A stretch of DNA of 64,000 nt, taken from NCBI GenBank assembly GCA_019009955.1, contig CM032229.1, positions 76,181,001-76,245,000 on the forward strand, given 5' to 3'. The notes under the pieces were generated by a model that saw only the letters and a program-made list of their open reading frames with translations, was not told the DNA's origin and searched no databases. The first letter of the stretch is position 1; the number at the start of each line of letters is the position of its first letter. The position numbers and the translations under genes were made by a program. Source of the DNA: Riptortus pedestris (lineage: Eukaryota > Arthropoda > Insecta > Hemiptera > Alydidae). Shown piece after piece: positions 41,377 to 55,057 of this stretch.

Positions 41377-42554
41377 CTGAAAATAAAATAATTTTGAGTT
41401 TAAAATGTAAAGAAAAAATTATATGATTAAGGGTTCTATGGAACCACAAACTCAACAAGGATAATAATTGTAAATGTATTTGTACCATAGTGCAAAACTT
41501 TTATAGAAGACAATTTCTTTTCTTGGTACATATATCTAGTTAGTAATAAGAATTCAAAATGGAGGCTTCTTTAAGAAAAACCTATTAGCATCTGATTCCA
41601 GTTATCATCAACATTTATTACTCCTTAAATGCGTAACGTACTATAATAGAAGTTTTGAAACACCCTCCCGTATTTAATAGGCTATTAATACTTTTCCGAA
41701 AAGAACCCAATTTCTAAAGGGCCTCTTGAACTTCTTTCTAGTTTTGATATTTCGAGGCAGAAAGAATGTTTCATTTTGTTTGATGGCTTTGAATCCCTTG
41801 ATATTATGGTTGAGTCACCCCCACAATTTAGGGCTAAAATGAATACGCCAGGAAAATAAACCTGTGAAGTTGTTACTTTATAATTAATGAGGACGCCTGA
41901 GGTTTCCTATTTTCTAGGAGTCTCGTTGTCAGTTCTTCATCCCTCATTTCTGGCTCATTAAGGGACCTCGCCTCATTAACCAACCCAAACCTTCAAATGG
42001 AACAGAGCTAATATATTTCCCCTTTCGCCTTCTATATTTTATCAGCTCCTTATTCTACAGTTATACATTTTCAGACAAAAATGTTATGTTATACTGGAGC
42101 GAACATTAGTAGAAGTAAATAGGGTTATCTTATCAGTAGGCTGCTAACATTTAAATTAAGAGCATTATATTGAACATTTCAAAACCAAAACCCAAACATT
42201 TACTTTTTTGAGTGTGTCCGCTAAACATAGTTGTGCATAGATGAAAACTTACATATCAAACCTTTAATACCAATTACTCCGTAATTGCAGGCAATTGTAA
42301 AAAATAAGGTTCATAGGAAACTGCATTATTGTTGATTTAAAACATACATTTAAACCTACACACTTACACAAAAAGTGTGGCCCTGCACTCGAAAAGAAGA
42401 AAATTAAAAAAAAATATGTGAACACGTAAAACCACGTAAGAAAAAAACAACTTGAAAGGTTTATAAGATACAACGGATATGTAATGGAAAATTCGTTAAT
42501 CTTTGCTAAAAAGTACAGCTGTGACCTTTAGGACAGATTTGATTCCCTAATCGT
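41377..42554. other. Repeat-free DNA next to the exon
   Basis: 41600-42060 lacks microsatellites and known repeats and has balanced composition with many homeobox-like cores (TAATTAATGAGG, TTTAATAGGCTATTAATAC). Candidate regulatory DNA; inferred from composition only. Confidence 0.35.
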
Positions 42555-43296
42555 CGATGCTAAACTGAGCAGTTTCCCACACAGTAATAACATCCTCGTC
42601 ATTTCATCTCTCCATCTATTCCAAATTTCTCTTATAAAAAGAACGTTATGTGCACAGAAATTGAAATTAGAACAACATTTGTGGAGTATTAAGTGTTTAA
42701 CAAGTTTGGTTTAAAAAAAAAACATAGTAATTTAGATTTTCCGAATTTCTCCCTGGTTCGGTTTTAGCCTATACATAATATGATTATTATTGTTGAATGA
42801 AACGTTAATTTTTCGTGTATGATATGGAACAAATATATTTCTAAGTCAAAAGAGTAAAACCTTAATTGGTAAGAACCATCATCATCACATAAAACGTATT
42901 TGGACGTATCTCACATAGACAATGTCCTTTGAAAATTATGTTTGGTATTTACCCTCAGAAAAAGATGTTTCAAGACATATTGACCACGACTATCAGTGGG
43001 GTTAACTTAGAAAAAAAAGTACAAACAACTAACAAAGTATAATAATATTTGAGATTCAACAATTAAAGGAAATTAAATTTGCAGCAAGATTAGATTAATA
43101 AAAATTTTGGATCCGACTTATAACGCTGGAGTATTTTGAATTGGCGATTTCCCTCCCTTCTAAACATTAGTCCACCGGTCCGATTTCAGCCGTTGATGAA
43201 CTTGATATTAATTTTTCATAGAACGTTTAAATATTGAAATTGTTAACAATCCAACGAAAATTGCGACCTCTGGACCGCTATATGTAAGCAATCATG

Positions 43297-43359
<63 letters not shown>

Positions 43360-43490
43360 TTTGAAAGAACCTCTTTTTCATCATCTCCTGGGTAGTATTT
43401 ATGACGTTTAAATTTAAATTTTGAAACCTGGGTCGTCAGTAAAAACTCAATAGCGTATCAGGGAACTACTATCAGGGAAATCAGCTGTAT
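42555..43490 (+). mobile_element. Helentron-like repeat, degenerate
   Basis: 5' sub-terminal motif (CTAAACTGAGCAGTTTCCCAC), body blocks, AT core 43300-43357, and a 3' block ending in duplicated, broken palindrome pieces (ATCAGGGAACTACTATCAGG). Confidence 0.65.
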
Positions 43491-44890
<1,400 letters not shown>

Positions 44891-44894
44891 ACAT

Positions 44895-45065
44895 AGAGAG
44901 ACGAGTTCGAGTCCCGCCTGGGCAAAGGGATTTATTTGGTGACGAACCCATTACATAAAACTCTTACTCCCAGCCTGCCTAGATAAGAGTATTAAAAAGT
45001 ATAAATACAATTAACTATAGTAGCATGAAGTGGATGTTATTAAATAACAATAATAATAATAATCA
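44895..45065 (+). mobile_element. SINE, 5'-truncated, joined to the Helentron-like 3' end
   Basis: Starts at GACGAGTTCGAGTCCCGCCT, runs through degenerate body blocks and ends TTATTAAATAACAATAATAA. Confidence 0.75.
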
Positions 45066-45902
45066 CCAATAATTTAAATCTGCCAACAGAAATTATAAAA
45101 GAAGCACAGAAATTGGTACTTCTTGATGCTGCAAGAATTGTGTAAAAATTTTTAAATTAAATATTTTAAGATGACACAGTTACAAACTCCACATTGGTTG
45201 GATTTCCCCCCCATGTGGATTTTACTCCAGTTTTCCTGAGCATAAACCTCCCCACTATATTCCCAATTAATAGTTTAAAATAAATGTACAGAAGGAGTGA
45301 CAACGAATATTTGAGTATATTGTTTTTGCTAATTTATATGGGTATCCTGCAAATTCGCCTCTTTTTACTGCATGATCTCTTTGTTTTAACTTTTATAAAT
45401 CTTGTTGGCAAAGCGGGTACATGATGATGAACTCGACTTTAGGCTTCGATATATAGTTTTCAATTAACAATATTGTTTTATTAGTTTGAATCAATGTGAC
45501 ACGGAAACTGAAACAGCTTACCAAGCATAGCCCAGATGGCTATAATTAAAGAAAGTTCGGGAAATGCAAGTCATCGATAAAGGTCCTCGTAAAATATTTA
45601 TTTTCAAGCAATAGAAATGTGGCCGATCAATAGCTCTTTGAATGTCATGGCAATTTTAAGCATTTAATATTCATCAAGTTCCTCGTAAATGCCCAAGAAA
45701 CCCATTAAAGCTAAATTTTAGAAAAAAAGTTTGTGTATAGAAATAGAATTGTATTATATTTGGAGTTAAATAATTAATTATTTTATATAATTAATAATGC
45801 CTATTGCTCTACCCTGGCTACCCTAGAAAATGGTGGTTATAAAATGTATACTCTCCAGTCTAATTATCCTAAAAGAAATAAAAATAATTGCTCTAACTTT
45901 CA
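45066..45902. other. Non-coding DNA with a SINE relic
   Basis: At 45790-45890 decayed SINE 3' sequence is traceable (CTACCCTGGCTACCC, TGGTGGTTATAAAATGTATA). Nothing else recognised. Confidence 0.45.
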
Positions 45903-46013
45903 TTAGCAGATTTCCCTCAAGGAAATCGTCTATTGAGGTTGAGCTCATACGCGATTTTCGAAACATTTCCCCAAAACCCCATCAACCCCCCCCCCCCCGG
46001 AATCGATGAAACT

Positions 46014-46069
<56 letters not shown>

Positions 46070-46225
46070 TGTTTGTTAACGCTCTAGTGGTCTCTATTTT
46101 AGTTTGATCATTACCAAAATCGAAATATAAAACTGAATCTCAAATTCATTAATAGCTGAAATCGAACCAATGGCAGGGGGGGGGGGTGTTGGGGGGATTT
46201 TATAAATATCCCCATTATGACAAAT
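45903..46225 (-). mobile_element. Helentron-like repeat, 3' half
   Basis: Minus orientation: TTAGCAGATTTCCCTCAAGG, poly-C run (45985-45999), AT core 46020-46063, then the CTCTAGTGGTC and GAAATCGAACCAATGG blocks ending in a poly-G run. Confidence 0.72.
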
Positions 46226-48520
46226 TAGATTACAAAAGTGTCAGGGGTGGAAACTAATTGTGAAATCGTCTTTAGTGGTGACAATAATGGAGGATTTCAA
46301 GTAACAAAAAAACTGAATTCTTATTGGAAACGTTATATCGCCTTTACTGTCAATAATAAGTAATAAGTAAAAAAAATGTACTTTTTCGACTTAGATGCTG
46401 ACCGACCAAGATAAGTTAAATGACGTGAACAAAAAGACTCTTGGAAGGAACGAACCCGGAACTGAAGAAATCTGTCCCAAGAAACTAAGTATTAGACTAG
46501 ATGAATGTCCCGGCCCCTACATAAATCACATAAGACAGCAGTAAATTGCTAATCCAGCTGCCCGGCGATTGCTTCGGCTAATGACTTAGGCATTTACACA
46601 AAATTACGAAAGGAAAAGCATCAACAAATATTCGTATCGCTTTTATGCAGGTCACTTGACGTCGAAAAGCAATTGCGAACGATACTTGAGCCAAGACGTA
46701 ATAAGCTTTAATTAGACATGTTACAAGGTAGATAATACAAATATGAAGATGACTTGCCCAACGTACACTGAGAGCCCATTTTCGTGACCGAAATCACTTT
46801 AACTTTTATTTTTGGCCCTCACTAAAACTTAAAAACTTGAATATTCAGAACACTTAAAATTAACCACAGACTAAGTAGCTGTATCTTATTCTGTAGAAGC
46901 ACTTTTATTAATAATGGCCGGGAGGTCTATTAAACCACTCTTTATTTCTCCTTTTTTATAAAGCCTGGAGTGAAATGCAGGCGGCATTAAAATATTAACG
47001 AGGCCCATTTATTCCTAAGTATTTCCACTCATATTCATAAAGCAGCTCTAAGGCTGAAGAGGCGCTTCTCTTTAACAGCATGTGGTTTGATAAAATAGTG
47101 CACTCCATCACAGTTACTTAGCTAGTCCCAAGATAAGTCCAGTAAAATAGGATCACATATATAAGGACCGTGAAATGTATGGACGGGGGAGAAGTGTGAA
47201 AGGAATGGGGTTACTTCTCAAATTTTCATTGGCCCGCTGAATAATACATAAGGGTAAAACAACCTATTGCCAGTTATATTTTATTTAGAGGAATTGACAT
47301 TTCCCGCAAGGCCGCAGCCAATCAATTTCCTGCCAGCACATTTATTAAATGCTTATTACTCCTAAAGTGGACTTTATTATCTACAAACCTGGAATGAATA
47401 TAAATAGATTTCCTATGAGAAAGGGGCATTTCTGTCTTTTAATCTAAATTGTAAAGGCATTTGTATTGTTTTCACGGAAATTAATGAGGAAAGCCTTTTA
47501 GTTCTCAGTCGAAATATGTATACAAATTTAATTAAATATTTTCAGCAACCTAATAATTCCGCCAGTTTGTACAACTGTCTATCTGGCTGAAATATCATCA
47601 AATTAAATTATATTCACTACATTCCGTTTTAATTAATTCATAGAACTTTATATTTTAGTACTATTTTTTCTAAACAACTAGATTGGGTTATTGTTCAGGT
47701 ACTTGAAGGTCTTAATGAACCGTTGATATTGTACTCATAAAAAGTATTACGACCTCTTTACATATCACAGAGGGTAAATCCCCCCCCACTCCCTCCCTAT
47801 CAAACAATCACCTTCTAAGACTCGACCGCTCTAAAAATCATACAAAAGTTAATACTCTTTTTTAGTCTATAATCCTTATAAAGGAAAATGTTTATTTCTT
47901 TGTAAATATACATAAATATTTTACAAAATATGTCTTAGTGTTTTTTTAAGTAATGAGGGGGTTTCGCCTATTTTATCTGTGATATATATTTTTTTAAAAG
48001 TTATTGTGCGATTGCCACTAATATTTTAATCTCGATTTAGCTATTGTTGTTTTGTGTTTCCTAATTAATCGAAATGATAGTTTTCCTTGTTCTTTTTTTC
48101 GGCACTGGACACTTTCTCAGCCTTCTTACCATGTTTTTAATTACGTTTTAGATATTATAGTTGTTTTTAAGGTTTCGTTACTGACTACTTATTGCTGTAT
48201 AAATGACCTGTAAATGTAAGTCACGAAATAAGGAAAAAAGAGCTGACTACTGATTTACTCAATGCTATGGTGGCTGTGGTGATTACAAAAGGGGTAAATA
48301 TAAGTCTGTAAATACCCCAGTTGTTATGCGTTGAATCCAAAACATTTAGATATACATTTTGTTGTAAATCAATGTTCTACATATTGAACAGTCGTAACGT
48401 GGATAATATTTTCCAACGCTTCAAAAAACTTAGCACATTTTCTAGAGTCAAATTTAATTCACTCATTATATTATAACTTTACAAATTATATATTAACATA
48501 CTCTATTATAACTTCTAATT
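46226..48520. other. Non-coding DNA with a repeat-free block at ~46880-47540
   Basis: The block has balanced composition, no microsatellites, and dense AATTAA/TTTATG-type and CCAATCA motifs (GCCGCAGCCAATCAATTTCC). It resembles a conserved non-coding element by look only. No gene seen. Confidence 0.35.
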
Positions 48521-48735
48521 GGAGCTCAAAGTTCCAATTGCCACGTGAGTTAGAGACTTGGTGATACATGATCTTACATGATGAACCTATAGATCTATTT
48601 CCGAATGGTCAATAAGAATTTATTTAGAGATGTACTCCCTTAGTCTCACCCTGGCTAGAAAATGGTGGTAACCTGTAGATAACCCGTCCCTATTAGCCAG
48701 AGTAGCAAAAAGTGGACGTTAATAAATAATAAAAT
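48521..48735 (+). mobile_element. SINE, degenerate
   Basis: GGAGCTCAAAGTTCC head and CACCCTGGCTAGAAAATGG through AAAAAGTGGACGTTAATAAA are clear; the region around the B box is damaged. Confidence 0.75.
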
Positions 48736-48749
48736 AAACCATAGCTGTA

Positions 48750-48852
48750 CTTATTAAATAAAATCTTTAGTTCCACCCTGGCTGGAAAAGAGCAGTAACC
48801 TGTAGATAACCTGCCCTAATTACCCTTAGGAGCACAATGTGGATGTTTTTAA
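48750..48852 (+). mobile_element. SINE, 3' part
   Basis: TTATTAAATAAAATC, CCACCCTGGCTGGAAAAG, CCTGTAGATAACC and GTGGATG blocks, placed head-to-tail right after the previous SINE. Confidence 0.75.
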
Positions 48853-50035
48853 AAAATACTAACTTATAATTTTGTATGTAACTATTATTTTAACTAATCT
48901 GTAATTAATCTCTTTCTTGTTATATTTTAAAAACCATTTTAATTTGTCTTTATTGTTTCCATAACTCATTCTACTTAACAGCTCATATCCAACGTGCGTT
49001 TCAAGTATTATATGTACATAGAATAACTACTATAAGATAAATATAGGGTAGAAAGATCAGGAGACGTCATCTGTGTATCATTCCTGATCGTGGGAACGCA
49101 GACTTATTTGTTTTCAATTTCACCAATTACGCAGTCTTAAGAGCATTCTTTCGTTCAATTGTGGCGATGGGTGATCTCACCATGAAGTGACAAAGAGAAA
49201 GTACATTTATATAGTGAAAGTTATACAAGAATAACGGCCATCATCGAGAAAAGAATAATTAGGAGCTCCCACGGACCGATATGAACACGACCGTCAGAAG
49301 AAGCCGATTGGAAACTCGGCGAAATATTGTGAATAAAACTACTGACGCTGGAGATGCCCTGTTCTCGGCAATCGGAATGACTTCTCAGCTCAAAACAACA
49401 TAAGGAAAACGATTGCATGAATTTAGATGAATAGAAAATAATGTATTACTGTTAACTAACAAAGCGTTGTAGGATGTTTACCTTTTTTCTTTTTTTTTTT
49501 CGTATTTGGGAAAAAATAAGTAAAGCACCCTACCAGCAAATTCCATAGAATACTCTTAGATAGCGAATATAAACAATGCTTCGAAAGTAAACTAATGAAA
49601 ACCCAATGGAATACAGTATCCAACATATTTATTGTATCCCTCAACTGACGAAATCCTGGAAGTTCTGTGGTTCAAATTAAACAGGAGGGTAGAGTCGTCA
49701 TTGAAAGCCAGAATTTTGCAGGCGCTATTTCCGTCCCAATTGACGTCAGGTTTGAACTTTACGTAAACCAGTCAAACTAGTAGAAAGATTAAATACTAAA
49801 AAGAAGGACTGTGCACTTTAAGAAGAATAAGATAAAAAATTGAAAGCAATCGTAATCTTCAACGACGCACAATTATTGCATACATTATTCAAGACCCTTT
49901 CAAAATGTTTCAAATGAATAATTAAACCCTTCCTTCCTTGGCCAGAAACAATAAGAAGGCCACAAATGAATATAATAAATTGTCATTTATATTCATGAGA
50001 CAATCAAAACTATAGAACAGAGTAAATGAAATAAA
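48853..50035. other. Non-coding DNA
   Basis: GC-richer patch at 49221-49418 with a 65-codon minus-strand frame of unknown meaning; otherwise nothing recognised. Confidence 0.4.
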
Positions 50036-51060
50036 AAGTCCGCCACGAAAAACTGGATAAACTCAATAGATTTGCTACACGCAGGAATCCCACACAAACG
50101 TTGTCATCTGGGTTTCTAATGTCTTACGTTCCCGTACATAGTGAACCATGTAAACATGGCCAAACATAAACTGGATATCATGTGTAAAGTATTATAATAG
50201 CTTAAAGTGAAATATCATTGTTCACTAATGAAGGAAAATTAAAACATACCGTCAATACTTAAGGAATATTATTAGGAAACTTTTTTTATACTCCACTGTG
50301 CAAAGATAGTTCAGAATTCAAATTTTGTCCGTTCCTTAAACTTTCACCTTCTTAGCTTTGAGATCGTCTGCTGTATAATTTTCAGGAAACGTTTAAATAT
50401 GAAGTTTAACAACAGTTTAAAAAATAGTTGAACCTTATTTTTTCATTGGCACACAGTGCATGATGCACAGCATTGAAAGCGCTCTGCCGTTTTAATAAAT
50501 TGTTATAGTGGAAGCGTAGTCAATTCTTTCATCCTACCTACCTTATAATCTATAAATTGAGAATATAAATACATTGCACAAGATGTACCAGCAACCGATG
50601 CCATAATTGTCCTCTCATAAAACATCTATTGACACAACCAGCGTAATGTTAAATCAAAGCTCAAAGTTACAATACGTTTTCGTCATTTTTGCGAATCCGG
50701 AGGTTAGGAACTCTCAAAAACCGATCAATAAATATTAAAATATTTAAATGATTCATGTGCACATAGAAGAACTGCGTCATTTAATGCGCAAATTAGTAAA
50801 AAAGCCAATTGTTGATTTTCCTTCTTTCGAACCCCCCTTCACCCCGTCCAATTTAAGTGATCCTTAGTTTTCATGAGACTCGTTTATATGGAGATCGGTT
50901 ATTATCAAACTTGAATTGCGACCGCTAGAGAGCTAACAGTAGTGTAGATATAATATTGAACAGAACTGATTTTCGTCATCCCCTATGTAGGTATGCATGA
51001 TGGACAATTGAACTGATGATTTCAACTCAGTAGCTAATATTCATTGGGAGAAACCACTAA
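50036..51060 (+). mobile_element. Helentron-like repeat, strongly degenerate
   Basis: AAGTCCGCCACG...AAACTCAATAGATTTGC at the 5' side; GCGACCGCTAGAGAGC, GATTTTCGTCATCCCC and CAGTAGCTAATATTCATTGG near the 3' side. Little AT core left. Confidence 0.5.
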
Positions 51061-51246
51061 ATTAAAAAAAAAACAATAAGCTTCGTATTATTAACCAATG
51101 TAAATATAAGCCCATCGTCCACTGTGAACCATTGGACCTAGAATGTTAATTCATATTCGGGTTCCCTTAGAATAAAAATCGGTCATGAATTTGAACATTT
51201 AAAGGATCGATTCCAAAATGTCGCTATGGTATTCAGTTTACGTGTT

Positions 51247-51440
51247 GTTGTTATTTATTAACATCCACTTTATGCTACTAAGGATAATTGGGACTGGTTG
51301 GCTACAGGTTACAACCCTTTTCTAGCCAGACAGGAACTAAGGATTTTATTTAATGAAGTCGTCCCTTTATAAATTCCTGTTGCCTAGGTGAGAATCGAGC
51401 TTAGCATACATAACTTAAGAATGCCTAACCTGACACTCCA
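51247..51440 (-). mobile_element. SINE, minus orientation
   Basis: Tail TTATTTATTAACATCCACTT at left, TAGCCAGACAGG, and damaged B box GAATCGAGCTTAGC; head partly lost. Confidence 0.75.
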
Positions 51441-52349
51441 CTGGCTAAGGTCCGTTAAGTGACCTTTAACACACCAGTGAGTTTATGAAACAGAATACCT
51501 TCCGATATTTTTCATTCATTTCGTTACTTCTAGATCAATACGTACGTAGTATTTATAGGCAACACCTGGTAATTGATCTCGTGAACCTGAGTCACGGGAC
51601 CGATCAATGGAATAAGAGGGTCACAATGATATGCTGTGGCTTCCCATTGCCTTCTGCATAAGACCATCCAGCAATAAAGAGATCATATGGAAAATTCTAT
51701 TCGCACCAGTAAAAATATTAGTGGAGAAAATTCGATTCAATATCTAAACAGAGTTGTTAGATGGCCATCCCTCGGTAGCCTATGCATGGGCTTACTAATG
51801 GTGGTCATTAGTCAGTATGAGTATGAAGACTAAAACTTTAATCTACCTTTCAGTCTTATCCCAATGACATGTAAGTGAGAGTTCTGACAAGGAGTGGTTC
51901 AATAAATATAAAATCTGTAAATTTCTTTAACCATACACAGCTACTCCTAGTATATTATATATCATTCTTTTTGAAAAACGAACTTGCTATTATAGATTTA
52001 TTTCACTTTTATGATTTTGATGAAAAAGCTTGGTTTAACTCGTATGTCTTGTAGATCATTATTGAATTATAATGTGTACTACAAAACTTAATTAGAGCCC
52101 CCTGATGTTGCCAATGTCGATACTTAAATGTTGACCTACGCCTTGTCGCTCTATGTTCATTAATGTTTCACGAGAAAACGTGACGGGCGAGCATGGTTTA
52201 TGTCGGGTTACTAGACACAAGGTAAATAAAGGTAATGAACAAAAATATCTCAGTCCTCGTTGTACCTCACCTCCCCTACTCTACTCAAATATGGAACTTT
52301 TCCGAACAAATATTGTAAGAGACTGAACGGGACCTTGTTCATGTACATA
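51441..52349. other. Non-coding DNA
   Basis: A more balanced patch at 51560-51860 may be an unrelated old repeat; nothing firm. Confidence 0.35.
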
Positions 52350-52355
52350 TGCTTA

Positions 52356-52414
<59 letters not shown>

Positions 52415-52445
52415 TCACACACACACACTCACACACACACACAAA
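52350..52445. repeat. (TA)n followed by (CA)n
   Basis: TA run to about 52410, then ACACACACTC-type CA run. Confidence 0.93.
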
Positions 52446-52462
52446 TATGAATATATATACAA

Positions 52463-53121
52463 ATTGGCTGTGCTTTTACAGTTTTCCAGAGTGAAAATTT
52501 AGTTGACATTCAGAAATTCAAATTAGGAAACCATTTTACAAATAATCAGGCCGAAAATTGTGATAAGCCTACGTTATATTCAATCCCGCCAAAGAAAATA
52601 CGAACCAATTACACAGACAGTAAAATTACGCATCAATCGCTAAATAACTATTCAATTCACGAATCTCTAACAGAAAAAATTCGACACTCCTTAATATTAC
52701 TCCTCCAAATTTTAATAAATTGTGTATGGATTCGTGAACATTCTGGGTAATAAAGTAATAAAGTCAGCTACTAAACCTTCCAAAATTATAGAATTTTCTC
52801 AAAAATAAAGAAGACATACACTAAACGTTTACTACAAGCAGCCAATATAGAGAAATAGCAGCAACATTGAAAAATAACAAATAAAGGACAAGATTTAAGG
52901 ACTTTCATTCCTGACATTACCGAATATTTTGAACATGAAAGAAACACCCACTTTCACACAACACAATTATTAACATGGCATGGCTGAATTAAAGTGTACC
53001 TAAACAAATTTAAATTGACAAACATCGCGTTATTCCCTTGCGATTTCACTACTGAACAGACTTACACCCATCTCAAACATTACTGTAAACTACTTCCAAA
53101 CGAAAGACACCATTTATAATC
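52463..53121 (+). pseudogene. LINE relic: RNase H and C-terminal finger (I/R1-like)
   Basis: Reading the plus strand without requiring an ATG gives a long frame: GCAFTVF, KLGNHFTNNQAE, YTDSKITHQSLNNYSI, then CVWIREHSG and a stop. These are the first strand, NNQAE, YTDS and WI(K/R)xHxG motifs of a LINE RNase H. Downstream, in a broken frame, come NKGQDLRTFIPDI, THFHTTQLLTWHG and a C-terminal finger CDFTTEQTYTHLKHYC. RNase H after a reverse transcriptase is typical of the I-superfamily LINEs; the R1 clade mostly lacks it, so an I-like or related clade is likelier. The reverse transcriptase part is gone and AT/CA microsatellite precedes it. Confidence 0.75.
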
Positions 53122-53837
53122 AGAATCAGTGATGATAATAACACACCGATGGCCAATATCCAGCAATACAGCAGTATTTCCCTCTTGTCATTTTTGAGAA
53201 CTGTCAATTAATTATTAGCACTTTTATCAACCGGTGTTGCTCTACTTTTGCGAAGCAATAAAAATTGCTCCATTTTTGTATTTAGATACAACCCACCAGA
53301 TAAGTTGCTCTTCAACCGTCTTCTCTTGCTCTGCAATTGTCGTCTTCTTGCCAATGTGGGAAGAAGAAGAAATTTATTCGGCAACTTTTAAAATGAAGAG
53401 ACTCATGCGCTTTCGGCTAGTGTAAACGGGCATTTTCTGATTTTTGTAAAAAAATGATTTCATCAAGCTCGAGTGAAGAAATCAATAGAACGTATCATGG
53501 GTTAATAGGATAAACGAGTTTCTGTTAAATAAGGTATCTCTGATTGCAAAGGCCGTAAGTGGAATTCATTTTTAAAAAGGTGTGGTGACTTGACCATATT
53601 GCTATATCACGTACTCTATAATCAGTCAATGTGGGATCGATTTCGTCAGATATTTCAGCGCTAATCGCCGTTTAAGAATGGATTAACATAATTTATTTCA
53701 GAGTCCTAGTTCACGAAATATATCGCAATAAAATTCTCCTAAATCAAAGATCGTGACTGTACTCTATATATTTGAACAGATAATCATAAGAATGGTCACT
53801 GTGAAATGAAGTGACATAACTAGGAACGCTAGTAAAT
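53122..53837. other. Non-coding DNA
   Basis: Nothing recognised. Confidence 0.4.
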
Positions 53838-54437
53838 GTAACTTTACGGACTGCTCGGATCTCACTTGTCTACCGAAAACAAATTAACAAAATACAAGCT
53901 ACTACTAAAACCGATATGGACATACGGAATAGAAGTGTGGGGTACAGCAAAACCTTCGAACATCAGACGCATCCAGACCTTACAATCCAAAGTCCTGCGC
54001 ACCATTGTAGATGCTCCGTAACATGTTACAAACCACACCCTCCATAAAGATCTTAATATCCCATTTGTAAAGGACCTAATTCCCTTAAGATTCAAAAAAA
54101 TCCACAGCAGGCTATCCAGCCATCCTAATCCAGAAGTCCTAGCCCTTTCCAGTACCACTCATCCTTATTCCCCTCCACGGCGCCTTAAGAGACAATGGCC
54201 CAGAGATCTCCTATAAGTATAATGTGGAGTGATAGCAGTGGCTATTTTCTTATCAAGTGCCATTCCTCCTTAGCTGTTGACTTCTTTGCTAGGCAGGGAG
54301 AGGCTGCTCCTCTCATTGTGGAGAAGGGGTGTGGCTACTGTCAAGAGTGATGGAGGAACTATTGTATTGTTTATTTCGCACATTACCAAATGCAGGCTGT
54401 AATTTACTCAATAAAATAATAATAATAATAAAAAAAA
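53838..54437 (+). mobile_element. 5'-truncated Jockey-type LINE 3' end
   Basis: Reverse-transcriptase C-terminus (53842-54216), a 3' untranslated region of about 200 bp, AATAAA and an (AAT)n/A-rich tail. Only the last ~600 bp of the LINE arrived, the usual outcome of incomplete reverse transcription. Confidence 0.85.
53842..54216 (+). pseudogene. Jockey-type reverse transcriptase, last ~125 codons
   Basis: Frame shows LYGLLGSHLSTENK, LLKPIWTYGIEVWG, SNIRRIQTLQSKVLRTIVDAP, then an in-frame TAA at 54019-54021 where the family usually has W or Y, then HVTNHTLHKDLNIPFVKD and PPRRLKRQWPRDLL before the true stop at 54214-54216. Apart from that one nonsense codon the frame is open. Confidence 0.87.
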
Positions 54438-54861
54438 GTAAATGTAGTTTGACTTATAAACTCAATTAAATCAGTAAAACTAAATCTTAAATGTGTGATT
54501 AATTTCCAGGAGGGGTAGAACAAACTCAAGATATTTAGTAAGGAACGTAACTGCAAATATTGAAATTTTACAAGTGGGACGAAAACGTAAATGAAATAAT
54601 TGAAATTATTATAGTAGAACTTGGAAATGTTTACCACCGTTTAAATAAGTAAAACATTACTAAATAAACTTATTAAATGATAAGACAATGTTCACTTCCG
54701 TCGTGGTTTCACTGCATAAATGTTTCATAAATCTTTTTGTTCACCTGTGCTGACACTCCACTCACTGTAAACAAATAAAGACGACAAAAAAAAGAAAGTC
54801 GAAAAGTCAGTTCAGTGCAATCATGAATTTCACAGAGTTCTGCAGAACCTACTCCGTTCTT
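54438..54861. other. AT-rich non-coding DNA
   Basis: Nothing recognised. Confidence 0.4.
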
Positions 54862-54983
54862 CTAGCAGATTTCCCTTATGGGAAATCAGCTATTGAGGTT
54901 GTACTCATGATAGAATTTTCGAAATTTTTGTTCAAATCTTCATCGATCCTACCTAGTAGATGACGAAAATGAGGTCCGTTCAA

Positions 54984-55057
<74 letters not shown>

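Noticed and set aside
53862..54158. 98-codon minus-strand frame
   Set aside because: Opposite-strand shadow of the Jockey-type reverse-transcriptase relic, whose plus-strand frame shows clear motifs.
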